Shown piece by piece: positions 1 to 6,152 of a stretch of DNA of 6,896 bases; within the stretch, counting starts at the first letter, position 1; every line of letters starts with the position of its first letter. The notes beneath the pieces are model-generated. The model was not told the origin of the DNA. It made no database searches and worked only from the letters and a program-made list of their open reading frames with translations. A program made the position numbers and the translations under genes. The stretch is from the NCBI GenBank assembly GCA_900553055.1, contig USBV01000084.1:1-6896 (forward strand), read 5' to 3'. This DNA is from an uncultured Phascolarctobacterium sp. Lineage in GTDB: Bacteria > Bacillota > Negativicutes > Acidaminococcales > Acidaminococcaceae.

Positions 1-1037
1 TGGTGATTACGGCCGGCGGTCGCACTGCTACCGGTGCCCGTTTGGCCGCAGGCGAGGGCGCGAAGCTGACCTATGAGGATGGCGAAGCTATTATGAAGCA
101 GGTGGACGGCGTTGCACGCATGAGTGCCAGCGTTAACAAAAGCTATCAGCTAGTGGCGGGTAACCAAAACTGGACCAGCCGCGTGGAGGGTACCACACCC
201 AGTAATTTTGAAATTCAAAGCTTGGAAATCGAAGATGGGCACATCTTTCGCAATAAGGATTTGACCAGTCGCAACAGAGTGGCAGTAATTGGTAAAACAG
301 TTGCCGATAGCCTCTTCCCGGAGGGCGACCCTGTGGGCAAAATGATGCGCATTAATAAGGCGCCCTTTCAGGTCATTGGTGTTTTAAAAAGCAAGGGCCA
401 AAGCGGCATGGGTCAGGACCAGGATGATGTGGTCTACATCCCCCTGACCACGGCACAGAACCGTATGATGGGCATTACCTATGTGCAAAGAGTGACGCTG
501 CAGGCCGAAAATGAGAACGTGATTAATGATGTTCAGGCAGAGGCAGAGGAGGTGCTGCGGGTACGGCACAAAATTAAGGCTGGAGCCTATGATGACTTCA
601 CCGTGCGCAACATGGCCGCTATTATGGAAACGATGATGGAAACGGCAAACAGCATCACGATGCTGCTGGGCTGCATCGCCGCTATCTCCCTTTTGGTAGG
701 CGGCATTGGCATCATGAACATCATGCTCGTTTCTGTGACCGAGCGCACGCGTGAGATTGGTATTCGCAAGGCTTTAGGCGCAACCTATAACAATATCCTG
801 CTGCAGTTTTTGCTCGAGGCCATGGTTATCGGCATCGTGGGCGGTGGCCTGGGTGTAGTGCTGGGCGTGGGTGCAAGTTTCGCCATCAGCGAATTTGCTG
901 GCTGGAACACAGTGATTTCTGTGTGGGCAATCGTTATCGCCGTGGTCTTTTCCATCGGCATTGGTCTCTTTTTTGGCATTTATCCTGCACGCAAAGCAGC
1001 GCTTTTGGACCCCATCGACGCATTGCGTTACGAATAA
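1..1037 (+). CDS. MacB/YknZ-type ABC exporter permease, 5'-truncated
   Basis: This is the C-terminal part of an inner-membrane permease of the MacB/FtsX family. The frame is open at the left edge (first whole codon at base 3) and stops at TAA 1035-1037, leaving 344 visible residues. Family permeases are about 400 residues, so roughly 55 residues, including the first membrane helix, lie outside. Visible residues 1-210 form the extracytoplasmic MacB core domain (RVAVIGKTVADSLFP at about 92-106; GKMMRINKAPFQVIGVL at 112-128). The FtsX-like membrane domain follows, with helices at about 216-242, 265-295 and 303-327. The signature LLVGGIGIMNIMLVSVTER, followed by TREIGIRKALGA, and the C-terminal GIYPARKAALLDPIDALRY are typical of MacB. 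Such permeases work with a separate ATPase and a MacA-like adaptor, probably encoded upstream, to export peptides, antibiotics or other substrates. The substrate cannot be read from the sequence. An intrinsic terminator follows, so this is the last gene of its operon. Confidence 0.93.
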   Translation, partial: VITAGGRTATGARLAAGEGAKLTYEDGEAIMKQVDGVARMSASVNKSYQLVAGNQNWTSRVEGTTPSNFEIQSLEIEDGHIFRNKDLTSRNRVAVIGKTVADSLFPEGDPVGKMMRINKAPFQVIGVLKSKGQSGMGQDQDDVVYIPLTTAQNRMMGITYVQRVTLQAENENVINDVQAEAEEVLRVRHKIKAGAYDDFTVRNMAAIMETMMETANSITMLLGCIAAISLLVGGIGIMNIMLVSVTERTREIGIRKALGATYNNILLQFLLEAMVIGIVGGGLGVVLGVGASFAISEFAGWNTVISVWAIVIAVVFSIGIGLFFGIYPARKAALLDPIDALRYE

Positions 1038-1093
1038 AGGGGCTTTGCGCTATGAATAATGCTTAAAATGTAGTATAATAATAGTAAAAGGTG

Positions 1094-1123
1094 AAAGACA
1101 GTGGCTCGTGCTACTGTCTTTTT
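1094..1123 (+). terminator. Intrinsic terminator after the ABC permease
   Basis: A 12-bp stem (1094-1105 with 1110-1121, one G-T wobble) closes a TCGT tetraloop. It runs straight into five T's at 1119-1123. Flanking GTG (1091-1093) and CAC (1124-1126) could extend the pairing after a small bulge. It lies 56 nt after the permease stop codon and separates that operon from the small ORF at 1178. Confidence 0.85.
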
Positions 1124-1151
1124 CACAATGTGGCTGGCACGTGATTATTAT
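1122..1151 (+). promoter_or_regulatory. Possible weak promoter for the 70-residue ORF
   Basis: TTCACA (1122-1127) and TATTAT (1146-1151) are separated by 18 nt and sit just after the terminator. A start near 1157 would leave a very short 5' UTR before the Shine-Dalgarno at 1165-1172. The match is modest. The only stronger argument is position: a gene directly after a terminator needs its own promoter. Confidence 0.3.
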
Positions 1152-1177
1152 ATTTGCGGTAAGCAAAAGAGGTTGGC

Positions 1178-1390
1178 ATGAGCAGAAAGAATTATTTGCG
1201 GGATATAGAACCCTGCAAGCATAAAAACGAAAAGCATAATGTTAGCTTGAGCGAATATTGGCAGGCCATGCTAGCCTTTTTACGCAAGCCCAAGACACGC
1301 TTTGATTTGCGCGATCGCAGCATTTTACTACTTTTAATGGTTTTAGCAATTATTCTGCTGCAAAAGGTTGTGGAATACTTTAGTAATTGA
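1178..1390 (+). CDS. Small single-helix membrane protein of unknown function (70 aa)
   Basis: I do not recognise this protein. It starts at ATG 1178 behind a good Shine-Dalgarno (AAAAGAGG, 1165-1172, 5 nt spacing) and ends at TGA 1388-1390. Residues 1-46 are polar and rich in Lys, Arg and His, with a Cys-Lys-His-Lys stretch near residue 13 and a SEYWQAMLAFLRKP segment that could be amphipathic. Residues about 48-63 (SILLLLMVLAIILLQK) form one strongly hydrophobic helix, followed by a short tail, VVEYFSN. By the positive-inside rule the basic N-terminal part should be cytoplasmic. It stands alone between a terminator and the nadD promoter. It could be a lineage-specific envelope or division-associated microprotein, but nothing in the sequence shows this. 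Codon use resembles its neighbours, and the ribosome-binding site makes a chance ORF unlikely. Confidence 0.7.
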   Translation: MSRKNYLRDIEPCKHKNEKHNVSLSEYWQAMLAFLRKPKTRFDLRDRSILLLLMVLAIILLQKVVEYFSN

Positions 1391-1396
1391 TATAAT
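1368..1396 (+). promoter_or_regulatory. Extended -10 promoter for the nadD operon
   Basis: A perfect TATAAT (1391-1396) is preceded by TG plus one base (1388-1390), giving an extended -10. A partial -35, TTGTGG (1368-1373), lies at the ideal 17-nt spacing. Transcription would start near 1402, about 50 nt before nadD. The TG is part of the TGA stop codon of the upstream small ORF, so promoter and coding end overlap. Confidence 0.6.
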
Positions 1397-1440
1397 AATA
1401 TGATAAGATAATTCAGTGCTGGTTTTTATAAGGGCATGGG

Positions 1441-1445
1441 GGAGG
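1441..1445 (+). promoter_or_regulatory. Shine-Dalgarno that decides the nadD start
   Basis: GGAGG, within a run GGGGGAGG at 1438-1445, abuts ATG 1446 with no spacing. It is 6 nt from the in-frame GTG at 1452. Normal spacing therefore favours GTG 1452 over ATG 1446 or the distant GTG 1416. Confidence 0.65.
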
Positions 1446-1451
1446 ATGGCT

Positions 1452-2078
1452 GTGGCTGGCAAAAGCTTGGGAATTTTAGGCGGGACCTTTGATCCCATTC
1501 ATATGGGGCATCTGCGCATGGCGGAGCATGTGTTTCAAAGCATGGATTTGGAAAAAATTATCTTCATCCCTGCCTATGTGCCGCCGCACAAGCTGGGGCA
1601 GGATTTTGCACCGGCGCAGGCTCGCTATGCTATGACCGAGCTGGCCGTGGCAGATAATCCCCATTTTATTGTGTCGGATATGGAGCTGAAGCGCAGTGGC
1701 GTTTCCTATACTATCGATACCATTCGGCAGCTGCATAAGCTTTATGCCGATAAGAAGCTGCATTTTATTATTGGTGCTGACAGTGTGGCTCAGCTGCACA
1801 CATGGCATAATATTGAAGAAATGCTGGAGCTGACGCGTTTCGTTGCGGTGTGGCGACCAGGGTATGAGGATGCTATGGATGAATTGGTGCGTCATTTGGG
1901 AGAGGGCGCGAAGCAGCGCGTTTTGCTTTTGGATACGCCTGTCTACGATATTTCGTCCACAGAAATTCGCACGCGCATTCGCCAGGGGGCAAGCCTTGCA
2001 GGCTTTGTACCCAAGGCTGTAGAAAACTATATTTATGAGCATGGTTTATACGGTTGTAAAGTGGGAGATAAAAAATGA
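1452..2078 (+). CDS. nadD: Nicotinate-nucleotide adenylyltransferase
   Basis: NadD transfers AMP from ATP to nicotinate mononucleotide to make deamido-NAD, the step shared by de novo and salvage NAD synthesis, in the cytoplasm. With the GTG start the protein is 208 residues, normal for the family. The nucleotidyltransferase signature GGTFDPIHMGH is at residues 10-20 (the HxGH at 17-20 binds ATP phosphates). VPPHK is at 43-47, SYTIDTIR at 85-92 and IIGADS at 106-111. The second nucleotide-binding signature, ISSTEIR, is at 167-173. All expected motifs are intact. The start is chosen by Shine-Dalgarno spacing; ATG 1446 would add two residues, and GTG 1416 would add twelve poorly conserved ones. 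The stop codon overlaps the yqeK start (ATGA), implying translational coupling. The gene opens the operon, behind the promoter at 1368-1396. Confidence 0.95.
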   Translation: MAGKSLGILGGTFDPIHMGHLRMAEHVFQSMDLEKIIFIPAYVPPHKLGQDFAPAQARYAMTELAVADNPHFIVSDMELKRSGVSYTIDTIRQLHKLYADKKLHFIIGADSVAQLHTWHNIEEMLELTRFVAVWRPGYEDAMDELVRHLGEGAKQRVLLLDTPVYDISSTEIRTRIRQGASLAGFVPKAVENYIYEHGLYGCKVGDKK

Positions 2079-2650
2079 TGACTTTGGAAGAAATGCAAGA
2101 GCTGCTCAAGGATAGTATTCCCGGTAAACGCTACAAGCATTCGGTAAATGTGTATGAAACAGCACTTAAGCTGGCCGAAGCGCATGGGCTGCCTACGGAA
2201 AAAATTGCCGTTTCTGCTCTGCTGCACGATTGTGGACGCGAGGTGCCCAGCAAGGAGAGCGTTGCCAAATGCCAGGAGCTGGGCCTACCCATTGACGAAG
2301 TGGAGCTGCATCAGCCCATTTTGCTGCATGCTAAGCTGGGCGTGTATAACGCTATGCACAAATATGGCGTGGCTGACCAAGAAATTCTTGATGGCATTTT
2401 GTATCACACCACGGGCATCGACGGCATGACTGCTTTAGCCAAGGTAGTATATTTGGCTGATATGATTGAGCCGGGCCGCGATTTCCCCGGTGTGGAGGAG
2501 CTGCGCAAGCTGGCACGCAAGGATTTGGATAAGGCCATGCTTTTGGCTTATGGCAATACCATTCGTTATTTGTTGGAGGGTGGGCTATTGATTCATCCGC
2601 ATTGCATTCGTGGCTATAATGAATTGATTTTGGCAGCTAAGGCTAAGTAA
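2075..2650 (+). CDS. yqeK: HD-domain Ap4A hydrolase YqeK
   Basis: YqeK-family proteins are metal-dependent HD-domain hydrolases that split diadenosine tetraphosphate symmetrically into two ADP, clearing a stress-associated nucleotide. This 191-residue protein has the usual length. Candidate metal ligands are His22 (in YKHSVNVYETA), the HD pair His51-Asp52 in LLHDCGRE, His85 in LLHAKLG, His111 in YHTTG and Asp129 in YLADMIEPGRDFPGV. The last block is a family hallmark. The start overlaps the nadD stop by 4 nt. GGGAG at 2063-2067 gives 7-nt spacing to ATG 2075, preferred over ATG 2078. Adjacency to nadD is widely conserved in Firmicutes, and in some bacteria the two are fused, consistent with linked adenylate chemistry. 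The function is assigned by family, not by this sequence alone. Confidence 0.93.
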   Translation: MMTLEEMQELLKDSIPGKRYKHSVNVYETALKLAEAHGLPTEKIAVSALLHDCGREVPSKESVAKCQELGLPIDEVELHQPILLHAKLGVYNAMHKYGVADQEILDGILYHTTGIDGMTALAKVVYLADMIEPGRDFPGVEELRKLARKDLDKAMLLAYGNTIRYLLEGGLLIHPHCIRGYNELILAAKAK

Positions 2651-2673
2651 TAGGAATTTAGATGGAGTAATTT

Positions 2674-3756
2674 ATGGAAGATATGCAAAACGAGGAGCAA
2701 AGGCCCCCGCCCCACAAAAAGCGCAAGCTGCGCTGGGGAAGGCTCTTATTGTTCTTGGTAATAATAGGCTTATTTGGAGCAGGCTTATTCTGGGGTAGCG
2801 TTTGGGTTTTTGATACCTTTATCAATCCGCCGCAAAAGAATGTGGTTGCTGCTGCCGATGACACCATTCGTAAGGATGAAAAGCTGAATGAGCGCATTAA
2901 TGTGCTGCTGCTTGGTATTGACGACGGTGATAGCGAGGCGGCCGAATCGGAGCCCAAGCGAACTGATGCCATTATTTTGCTCAGCTTTGACCCGCAAAAG
3001 AATTTGGTATCGCTTTTGTCCATTCCTCGCGACACTAAGGTGGTTTTGCCGGGGCACAAGGACCCCGATAAAATTAATGCTGCTTATGCCTATGGCGGCG
3101 CCGTGATGGCAAAGCAAACTGTAGCAAATTTGCTTAGAGTGCCTATTCACTATTATTGCTTGGCTGATTGGCGTGGCTTTATTGATGTGGTCAATTTAAT
3201 TGGCGGCGTTGATATATATGTTGACAAGGATATGCATTATGAGGACCCCTACGCTAATCTGGTCATAGATATTAAGCATGGCTACCAGCATATGGATGGT
3301 GCCACGGCGGGCAAATATGTGCGCTTCCGTAGTGATGAGTTGGGCGATATTGGTCGCGTGCAACGCCAGCAAAAGTTCCTCAAGGCTGCGGCTGAGCAAA
3401 TGTTTTCGGTACAAAACGTAACCAAAATCAGCAGCCTGTTGGCGACTTTGGAAAAATATATTCACACAGATTTGAATACACTGACCATGTTGAAGGCAGC
3501 CAACAGCTTCAAGCTTTTTGGTGATGACAAAATGCGTAGCTGTATGCTGTATGGTCAGTTTGATGATTCCACAGGTGTTAGCTATTGGTCAGCGGATAGA
3601 GCTGCTGTAAATAAATCCTTGGATGAGCTGGGCATACCATATATCAAGGAAAAGACCGAGGATGAGCCCAAGGCTGAGGAAGAAGCACCACGTGAGCATT
3701 TGCAGCCCAAGGATAGGGAGCAAATATATCGTGAGAGAAACAGTAAAAAGAATTAA
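2674..3756 (+). CDS. LCP (LytR-CpsA-Psr) family cell-envelope glycopolymer ligase
   Basis: LCP enzymes are membrane-anchored phosphotransferases that move polyprenyl-linked glycopolymers (teichoic acid, capsule or related) onto peptidoglycan on the outer face of the membrane. The protein has 360 residues. Residues 1-21 are a short basic cytoplasmic tail (KKRKLRWGR at 15-23), and a single membrane helix spans about 23-48. The LCP domain runs from about 75 to 245: INVLLLGIDD (75-84), KRTDAIILLSFD (95-106), SIPRDT (116-121), DKINAAYAYGG (132-142), GGVDIYVD (177-184) and YVRFRSDELGDIGRVQRQQ (215-233). The conserved Arg and Asp residues for pyrophosphate and metal binding (Arg96, Asp98, Arg119, Asp120, Arg217, Arg219, Asp221, Arg228) are present. 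Residues about 325-360 are a charged, probably disordered tail. The start is ATG 2674 with TGGAG 6 nt upstream. It sits 23 nt after yqeK. The polymer it transfers is unknown. Confidence 0.92.
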   Translation: MEDMQNEEQRPPPHKKRKLRWGRLLLFLVIIGLFGAGLFWGSVWVFDTFINPPQKNVVAAADDTIRKDEKLNERINVLLLGIDDGDSEAAESEPKRTDAIILLSFDPQKNLVSLLSIPRDTKVVLPGHKDPDKINAAYAYGGAVMAKQTVANLLRVPIHYYCLADWRGFIDVVNLIGGVDIYVDKDMHYEDPYANLVIDIKHGYQHMDGATAGKYVRFRSDELGDIGRVQRQQKFLKAAAEQMFSVQNVTKISSLLATLEKYIHTDLNTLTMLKAANSFKLFGDDKMRSCMLYGQFDDSTGVSYWSADRAAVNKSLDELGIPYIKEKTEDEPKAEEEAPREHLQPKDREQIYRERNSKKN

Positions 3757-3793
3757 CTAGTGTGATTGCAACGTGAAAAAAGGAGGATTTTAC

Positions 3794-4153
3794 ATGGATA
3801 CTAAAGCATTAGCAACTAAAATTGCCGCTGCTGCCAGCGATAAAAAGGCAAAGGATATTTTACTTTTGAATATGGAGGGCTTGTCCCCCGTAACTGATTA
3901 TTATGTAATTTGCAGTGCTAGCAACACCACCTTGGTGCGCACCATTGCCGATAATATTGAAGATAAGCTGGGCGAAGCAGGTGCGTTCCCCACTCACAAG
4001 GAGGGTTATCAGGATTCCCGTTGGGTGCTTTTGGATTACGGCGATGTGGTTGCGCATATTTTCTTGGAAGAAGAGCGCGATTTTTACAATCTGGAGCAGC
4101 TGTGGGCTGATGCTCCCTCCGAAGCCTTTGTGGAGAGTGAAGATGCTGAATAA
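3794..4153 (+). CDS. rsfS: Ribosome silencing factor RsfS
   Basis: RsfS (RsfA, Iojap, DUF143) binds protein uL14 on the 50S subunit and blocks joining with 30S, lowering translation in starvation or stationary phase. The protein is 119 residues, normal for the family. The central block has the typical signature: DYYVICSASN (35-44), LVRTIADNIEDKL (47-59), EGYQDSRWVLLDYGDVVAHIF (70-90) and ERDFYNLEQLWADA (94-107). The start is ATG 3794, because AGGAGG at 3781-3786 is 7 nt upstream. The in-frame GTG 3773 would lie upstream of that Shine-Dalgarno and is unlikely. The gene follows the LCP gene by 37 nt and overlaps the next gene by 11 nt. In Bacillus it follows yqeK directly; here the LCP gene sits between them, an order also known in Clostridia-like lineages. 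Confidence 0.95.
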   Translation: MDTKALATKIAAAASDKKAKDILLLNMEGLSPVTDYYVICSASNTTLVRTIADNIEDKLGEAGAFPTHKEGYQDSRWVLLDYGDVVAHIFLEEERDFYNLEQLWADAPSEAFVESEDAE

Positions 4154-5069
4154 TAAAAAGCCCATGTGTAAATTTGTGAAAAAGCCCGTGGTAGTACAGA
4201 ATAATACTAAATATCGCCCCGGTGATGTAGTGACTTTAAAGGTAGTGCGCTTGGGTGAAATGGGCGCCTTTTTAGATGGCGGCACAGGTAATACGGATGA
4301 CGATATTTTGCTGCACAAGTTGCAGCAAACTGCCGAAGTTAAGGAGGGCGATGAGGTTAAGGTTTATTTATACCTGGACCCCAGCAAGCGACTCACTGCC
4401 AGCATGAAGCTGCCCAAAATGCGCGAAGGCCAGCTGGGTTATGTACGCGTTATCAGCGTTACGCGCGATGGTGGCTTTGTGGATATTGGCGCGGAGCGCG
4501 GTGTGTTTTTGCCCTATAGCCAAATGCGTGGCCACGTAAGCGAGGGACAACTGGTGTGGGTAAAGCTGTATCGCGATAAGAGCGGTCGTCAAGCTGTGAC
4601 CATGCGCGTGGAAGAGGATATGCAGCGTGCTGCCAAGCCTGCCGAGGGCTTGAAGGTGGGCGACAAGGTCACCGGCACGATTTATAATATTCTGCCCGAG
4701 GGATTCTTTATCTTTACTACGCAACGCTTTATTGCCTTTTTGCATCGTAGCGAGGTTCCGGGCGGTCGTTTGGACTTTGGTCAACAAATTACAGGCCGTG
4801 TAACGTATTTGCGCGAGGATGGACGCATCAATATTTCCATGCGCTTGCAAAAGGAAAATGCGTTGGTAGCCGATGCTGAGGATATTTATGCTTATTTAGT
4901 GCAGCGCAATGGCAGCATGCCTTATTGCGACAGCACGCCGCTGGAGATTATCAAGCAAAAGTTTGGCATCAGCAAGGCGGCCTTTAAGCGTGCACTGGGC
5001 CATCTGATGAAAGAGGGCAAGGTGCGCCAGGAAAATGGCTGGACCTACCTGATTGAAGAGAAAAAATAA
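4143..5069 (+). CDS. cvfB: S1-domain / winged-helix RNA-binding protein, CvfB family
   Basis: CvfB/YitL proteins bind RNA through several S1-type OB folds; in Staphylococcus aureus CvfB affects virulence gene expression, and the biochemical role elsewhere is poorly defined. This copy has 308 residues, close to the usual 280-300. Three S1-like units are visible: about 24-90 (KYRPGDVVTLKVV to RLTASMKLP), 94-158 (REGQLGYVRVISVTRDGGF, VFLPYSQM, QAVTMRV) and 168-236 (EGLKVGDKVTGTIYNILPEG, FIAFLHRSEVPGG, GRINISMRL). A C-terminal winged helix at about 244-306 (EIIKQKFGISKAAFKRALGHL, GKVRQENGWTYL) completes the CvfB layout. The frame is open further upstream inside rsfS, but ATG 4143 has GGAGAG at 4132-4137 and is chosen; ATG 4164 lacks a site. 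The 11-nt overlap with rsfS suggests coupled translation of two RNA/ribosome-linked proteins. It ends the operon. Confidence 0.87.
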   Translation: MLNNKKPMCKFVKKPVVVQNNTKYRPGDVVTLKVVRLGEMGAFLDGGTGNTDDDILLHKLQQTAEVKEGDEVKVYLYLDPSKRLTASMKLPKMREGQLGYVRVISVTRDGGFVDIGAERGVFLPYSQMRGHVSEGQLVWVKLYRDKSGRQAVTMRVEEDMQRAAKPAEGLKVGDKVTGTIYNILPEGFFIFTTQRFIAFLHRSEVPGGRLDFGQQITGRVTYLREDGRINISMRLQKENALVADAEDIYAYLVQRNGSMPYCDSTPLEIIKQKFGISKAAFKRALGHLMKEGKVRQENGWTYLIEEKK

Positions 5070-5074
5070 GCTGT

Positions 5075-5105
5075 AAGCTACCCTGCGCGGGTAGCTTTGC
5101 TTTTT
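5075..5105 (+). terminator. Intrinsic terminator of the nadD-cvfB operon
   Basis: A perfect 9-bp stem, AAGCTACCC (5075-5083) with GGGTAGCTT (5089-5097), encloses a 5-nt loop and is followed by TTTGCTTTTT (5096-5105). It begins 6 nt after the cvfB stop codon. Confidence 0.88.
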
Positions 5106-5144
5106 GTGTTGTTTACAAATAGAGAAGAGGGGTTTGTATTTACT

Positions 5145-5885
5145 ATGGATTTATATAATTTAACATTAGCCGGGCTCATCATCTTCATCGGCTCCTTCTT
5201 TGCAACTGTGTCCGGCTTTGGCTTCGCCCTCGTGGCCACGCCGCTATTAGCGATGATTATGCCTGTGAAGTGGGCCATCATTTTCATCCTAGTGCTCACT
5301 GTGGTGCTGCGCATCCTAACTATGTGGCGGGTGTGGGGCGAATTTAATTGGAAAACTGTGGCCTTGACTAGCATTGGCAGCTTCGTGGGCATGCTGCCGG
5401 GCAGTAAGGTACTGCACTTTATTTCCATCACCCATCTGCAAATTTTCTTGGGAGTGGTGCTGCTTTTGGCAACAGCGCTGATGAGCCTGCAGTACACGGT
5501 GCCAATTAAAAACAAAACTGCAGGCCGCTTGGGAGCTGGCATTTTGAGCGGCTTTTTTGGCGCCTGTACCAGCGTTAGTGGCCCGCCTCTGGTGCTTTAT
5601 TTTCTCAACGAGCGCACCGATAAAACCGAGATGCGCGCCAACATGATTTGGATTTTTGGCGTGACCGGCGTGCTCATGGTGGGTGCCAGCTATTGGGCTG
5701 GCAATATTGGCACCGTGGGGGATTGGAGCTATCTTTATAGCATGATTCCCGCCACCTTTATCGGTGTGCTGGCTGGCGAGCGCATGTTCCGATACCTTAA
5801 CCAGCACCTTTTCCGTAGGCTGTCCTTAATGATTGTTCTCGTTGGCGCGGTGATGATGCTGTTTAATGGAATAAGAGAATTGTAA
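5145..5885 (+). CDS. TauE/SafE (TSUP) family membrane transporter
   Basis: The TSUP family comprises membrane proteins proposed to export or take up sulfite, sulfoacetate, thiosulfate or related organic anions; substrates are known for only a few. The protein has 246 residues and is almost entirely hydrophobic, with about eight predicted helices in two halves. Each half carries the repeated family motif: GFGFALVATPLLAMI at 24-38, and GILSGFFGACTSVSGPPLVL at 132-151 followed by YFL. A charged loop, NERTDKTEMRANMIW (155-169), follows the second motif as is usual. The start is ATG 5145. The nearest Shine-Dalgarno-like run, GAAGAGGGG (5124-5132), is 12 nt away, longer than ideal, but an upstream TTG start at 5097 would fall inside the terminator hairpin. 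The gene stands between two transcription units, and no clear promoter is visible in the 39 nt after the terminator. Early codons use ATC, TTC and CTC more than the neighbours do. The substrate cannot be assigned. Confidence 0.88.
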   Translation: MDLYNLTLAGLIIFIGSFFATVSGFGFALVATPLLAMIMPVKWAIIFILVLTVVLRILTMWRVWGEFNWKTVALTSIGSFVGMLPGSKVLHFISITHLQIFLGVVLLLATALMSLQYTVPIKNKTAGRLGAGILSGFFGACTSVSGPPLVLYFLNERTDKTEMRANMIWIFGVTGVLMVGASYWAGNIGTVGDWSYLYSMIPATFIGVLAGERMFRYLNQHLFRRLSLMIVLVGAVMMLFNGIREL

Positions 5886-5903
5886 CCTCCGTTACACTTT
5901 TGT
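5881..5903 (+). terminator. Weak terminator candidate after the TSUP gene
   Basis: A 6-bp stem, TGTAAC (5881-5886) with GTTACA (5891-5896), around a CTCC loop overlaps the stop codon and is followed by CTTTTGT. The stem is short and the T tract interrupted, so termination would be inefficient. It is the only terminator-like structure between the TSUP gene and the next promoter. Confidence 0.3.
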
Positions 5904-5931
5904 CAGAAAAAGCAAAAATGAAACAAAAGTG
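5895..5931 (+). repeat. 9-bp perfect inverted repeat upstream of the leader promoter
   Basis: CACTTTTGT (5895-5903) and ACAAAAGTG (5923-5931) are exact inverted copies separated by 19 A-rich nt. The repeat ends 11 nt before the -35 box of the DAHP synthase promoter. It could be an operator for a dimeric regulator or a loose hairpin belonging to the upstream gene. It lacks a T tract, which argues against a normal terminator. Confidence 0.45.
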
Positions 5932-5942
5932 CAAAATTCTGC

Positions 5943-5971
5943 TTGACGGCATAAAGCGGTAGCAGTAAAAT
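5943..5971 (+). promoter_or_regulatory. Sigma-A promoter of the leader-DAHP synthase unit
   Basis: TTGACG (5943-5948, 5 of 6 consensus bases) and TAAAAT (5966-5971, 5 of 6) are separated by exactly 17 nt. Transcription would start near 5978, about 43 nt before the leader ORF and about 305 nt before the synthase start. It is the best-matched promoter in the window. Confidence 0.75.
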
Positions 5972-5979
5972 TATTCTAA

Positions 5980-5995
5980 TCGCTGAATATAGCGA
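5980..5995 (+). other. 5'-end hairpin of the leader transcript
   Basis: TCGCT (5980-5984) pairs with AGCGA (5991-5995) around a 6-nt loop. TAAT (5977-5980) and ATTA (6000-6003) offer alternative pairing just outside. It lies at the predicted transcript 5' end and upstream of the leader Shine-Dalgarno, so a role in protecting the RNA end is possible. Confidence 0.4.
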
Positions 5996-6020
5996 AAAGA
6001 TTATTTTGCAGGTGAATATA

Positions 6021-6152
6021 ATGGATTCTATCAAAATGAACACTGCAATTGAATACGGCTTTTATTATGCACCGGTCTTTAGCTATTACTTTAGCACCGG
6101 TTATTTGGCATGTAAAAAAGTATATGGCAGTGAACGTAATAGAAGCCTTTAA
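6021..6152 (+). CDS. Tyr/Phe-rich leader peptide (43 aa) of the DAHP synthase attenuator
   Basis: This is a regulatory ORF inferred to sense charged tRNA-Tyr and tRNA-Phe rather than to make a functional protein. It runs from ATG 6021 to TAA 6150, behind AGGTG (6010-6014) at 6-nt spacing. Residues 12-28 read YGFYYAPVFSYYFSTGY: six Tyr and three Phe in seventeen positions, with a seventh Tyr at 35 and no Trp anywhere. The Tyr codons are at 6054, 6063, 6066, 6084, 6087, 6102 and 6123; the Phe codons, all TTT, are at 6060, 6078 and 6090. The clusters fall at residues 12-16 and 20-24. A strong terminator begins 37 nt after the stop codon, and the next gene is DAHP synthase, which fits amino-acid-starvation attenuation of aromatic synthesis. 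The alternative is a small membrane or secreted peptide, since the middle is hydrophobic; the position between promoter and terminator favours a leader. A second ATG at 6036 lacks a ribosome-binding site. Confidence 0.8.
   Translation: MDSIKMNTAIEYGFYYAPVFSYYFSTGYLACKKVYGSERNRSL

Noticed and set aside
1074..1079. TATAAT after the ABC permease as a promoter
   Set aside because: No -35 at 16-18 nt, no TG extension, and the transcript would meet the terminator at 1094-1123 at once.
1416..1451. Longer nadD starting at GTG 1416
   Set aside because: It has no Shine-Dalgarno and adds residues absent from the family. GGAGG at 1441-1445 points to GTG 1452.
1476..2042. Long antisense ORF opposite nadD
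   Set aside because: It lies wholly within a well-conserved gene, its translation is rich in Cys, His and Gln in an unstructured way, and it has no supporting start signals. The same applies to the other minus-strand ORFs.
3915..4142. Longer cvfB reading 76 codons back into rsfS
   Set aside because: That stretch is the shadow of rsfS in another frame. ATG 4143 has a proper ribosome-binding site and gives the family length.
5097..5144. Upstream TTG start for the TSUP transporter
   Set aside because: It lies inside the preceding terminator and adds a 16-residue segment atypical of the family. ATG 5145 gives the normal length.
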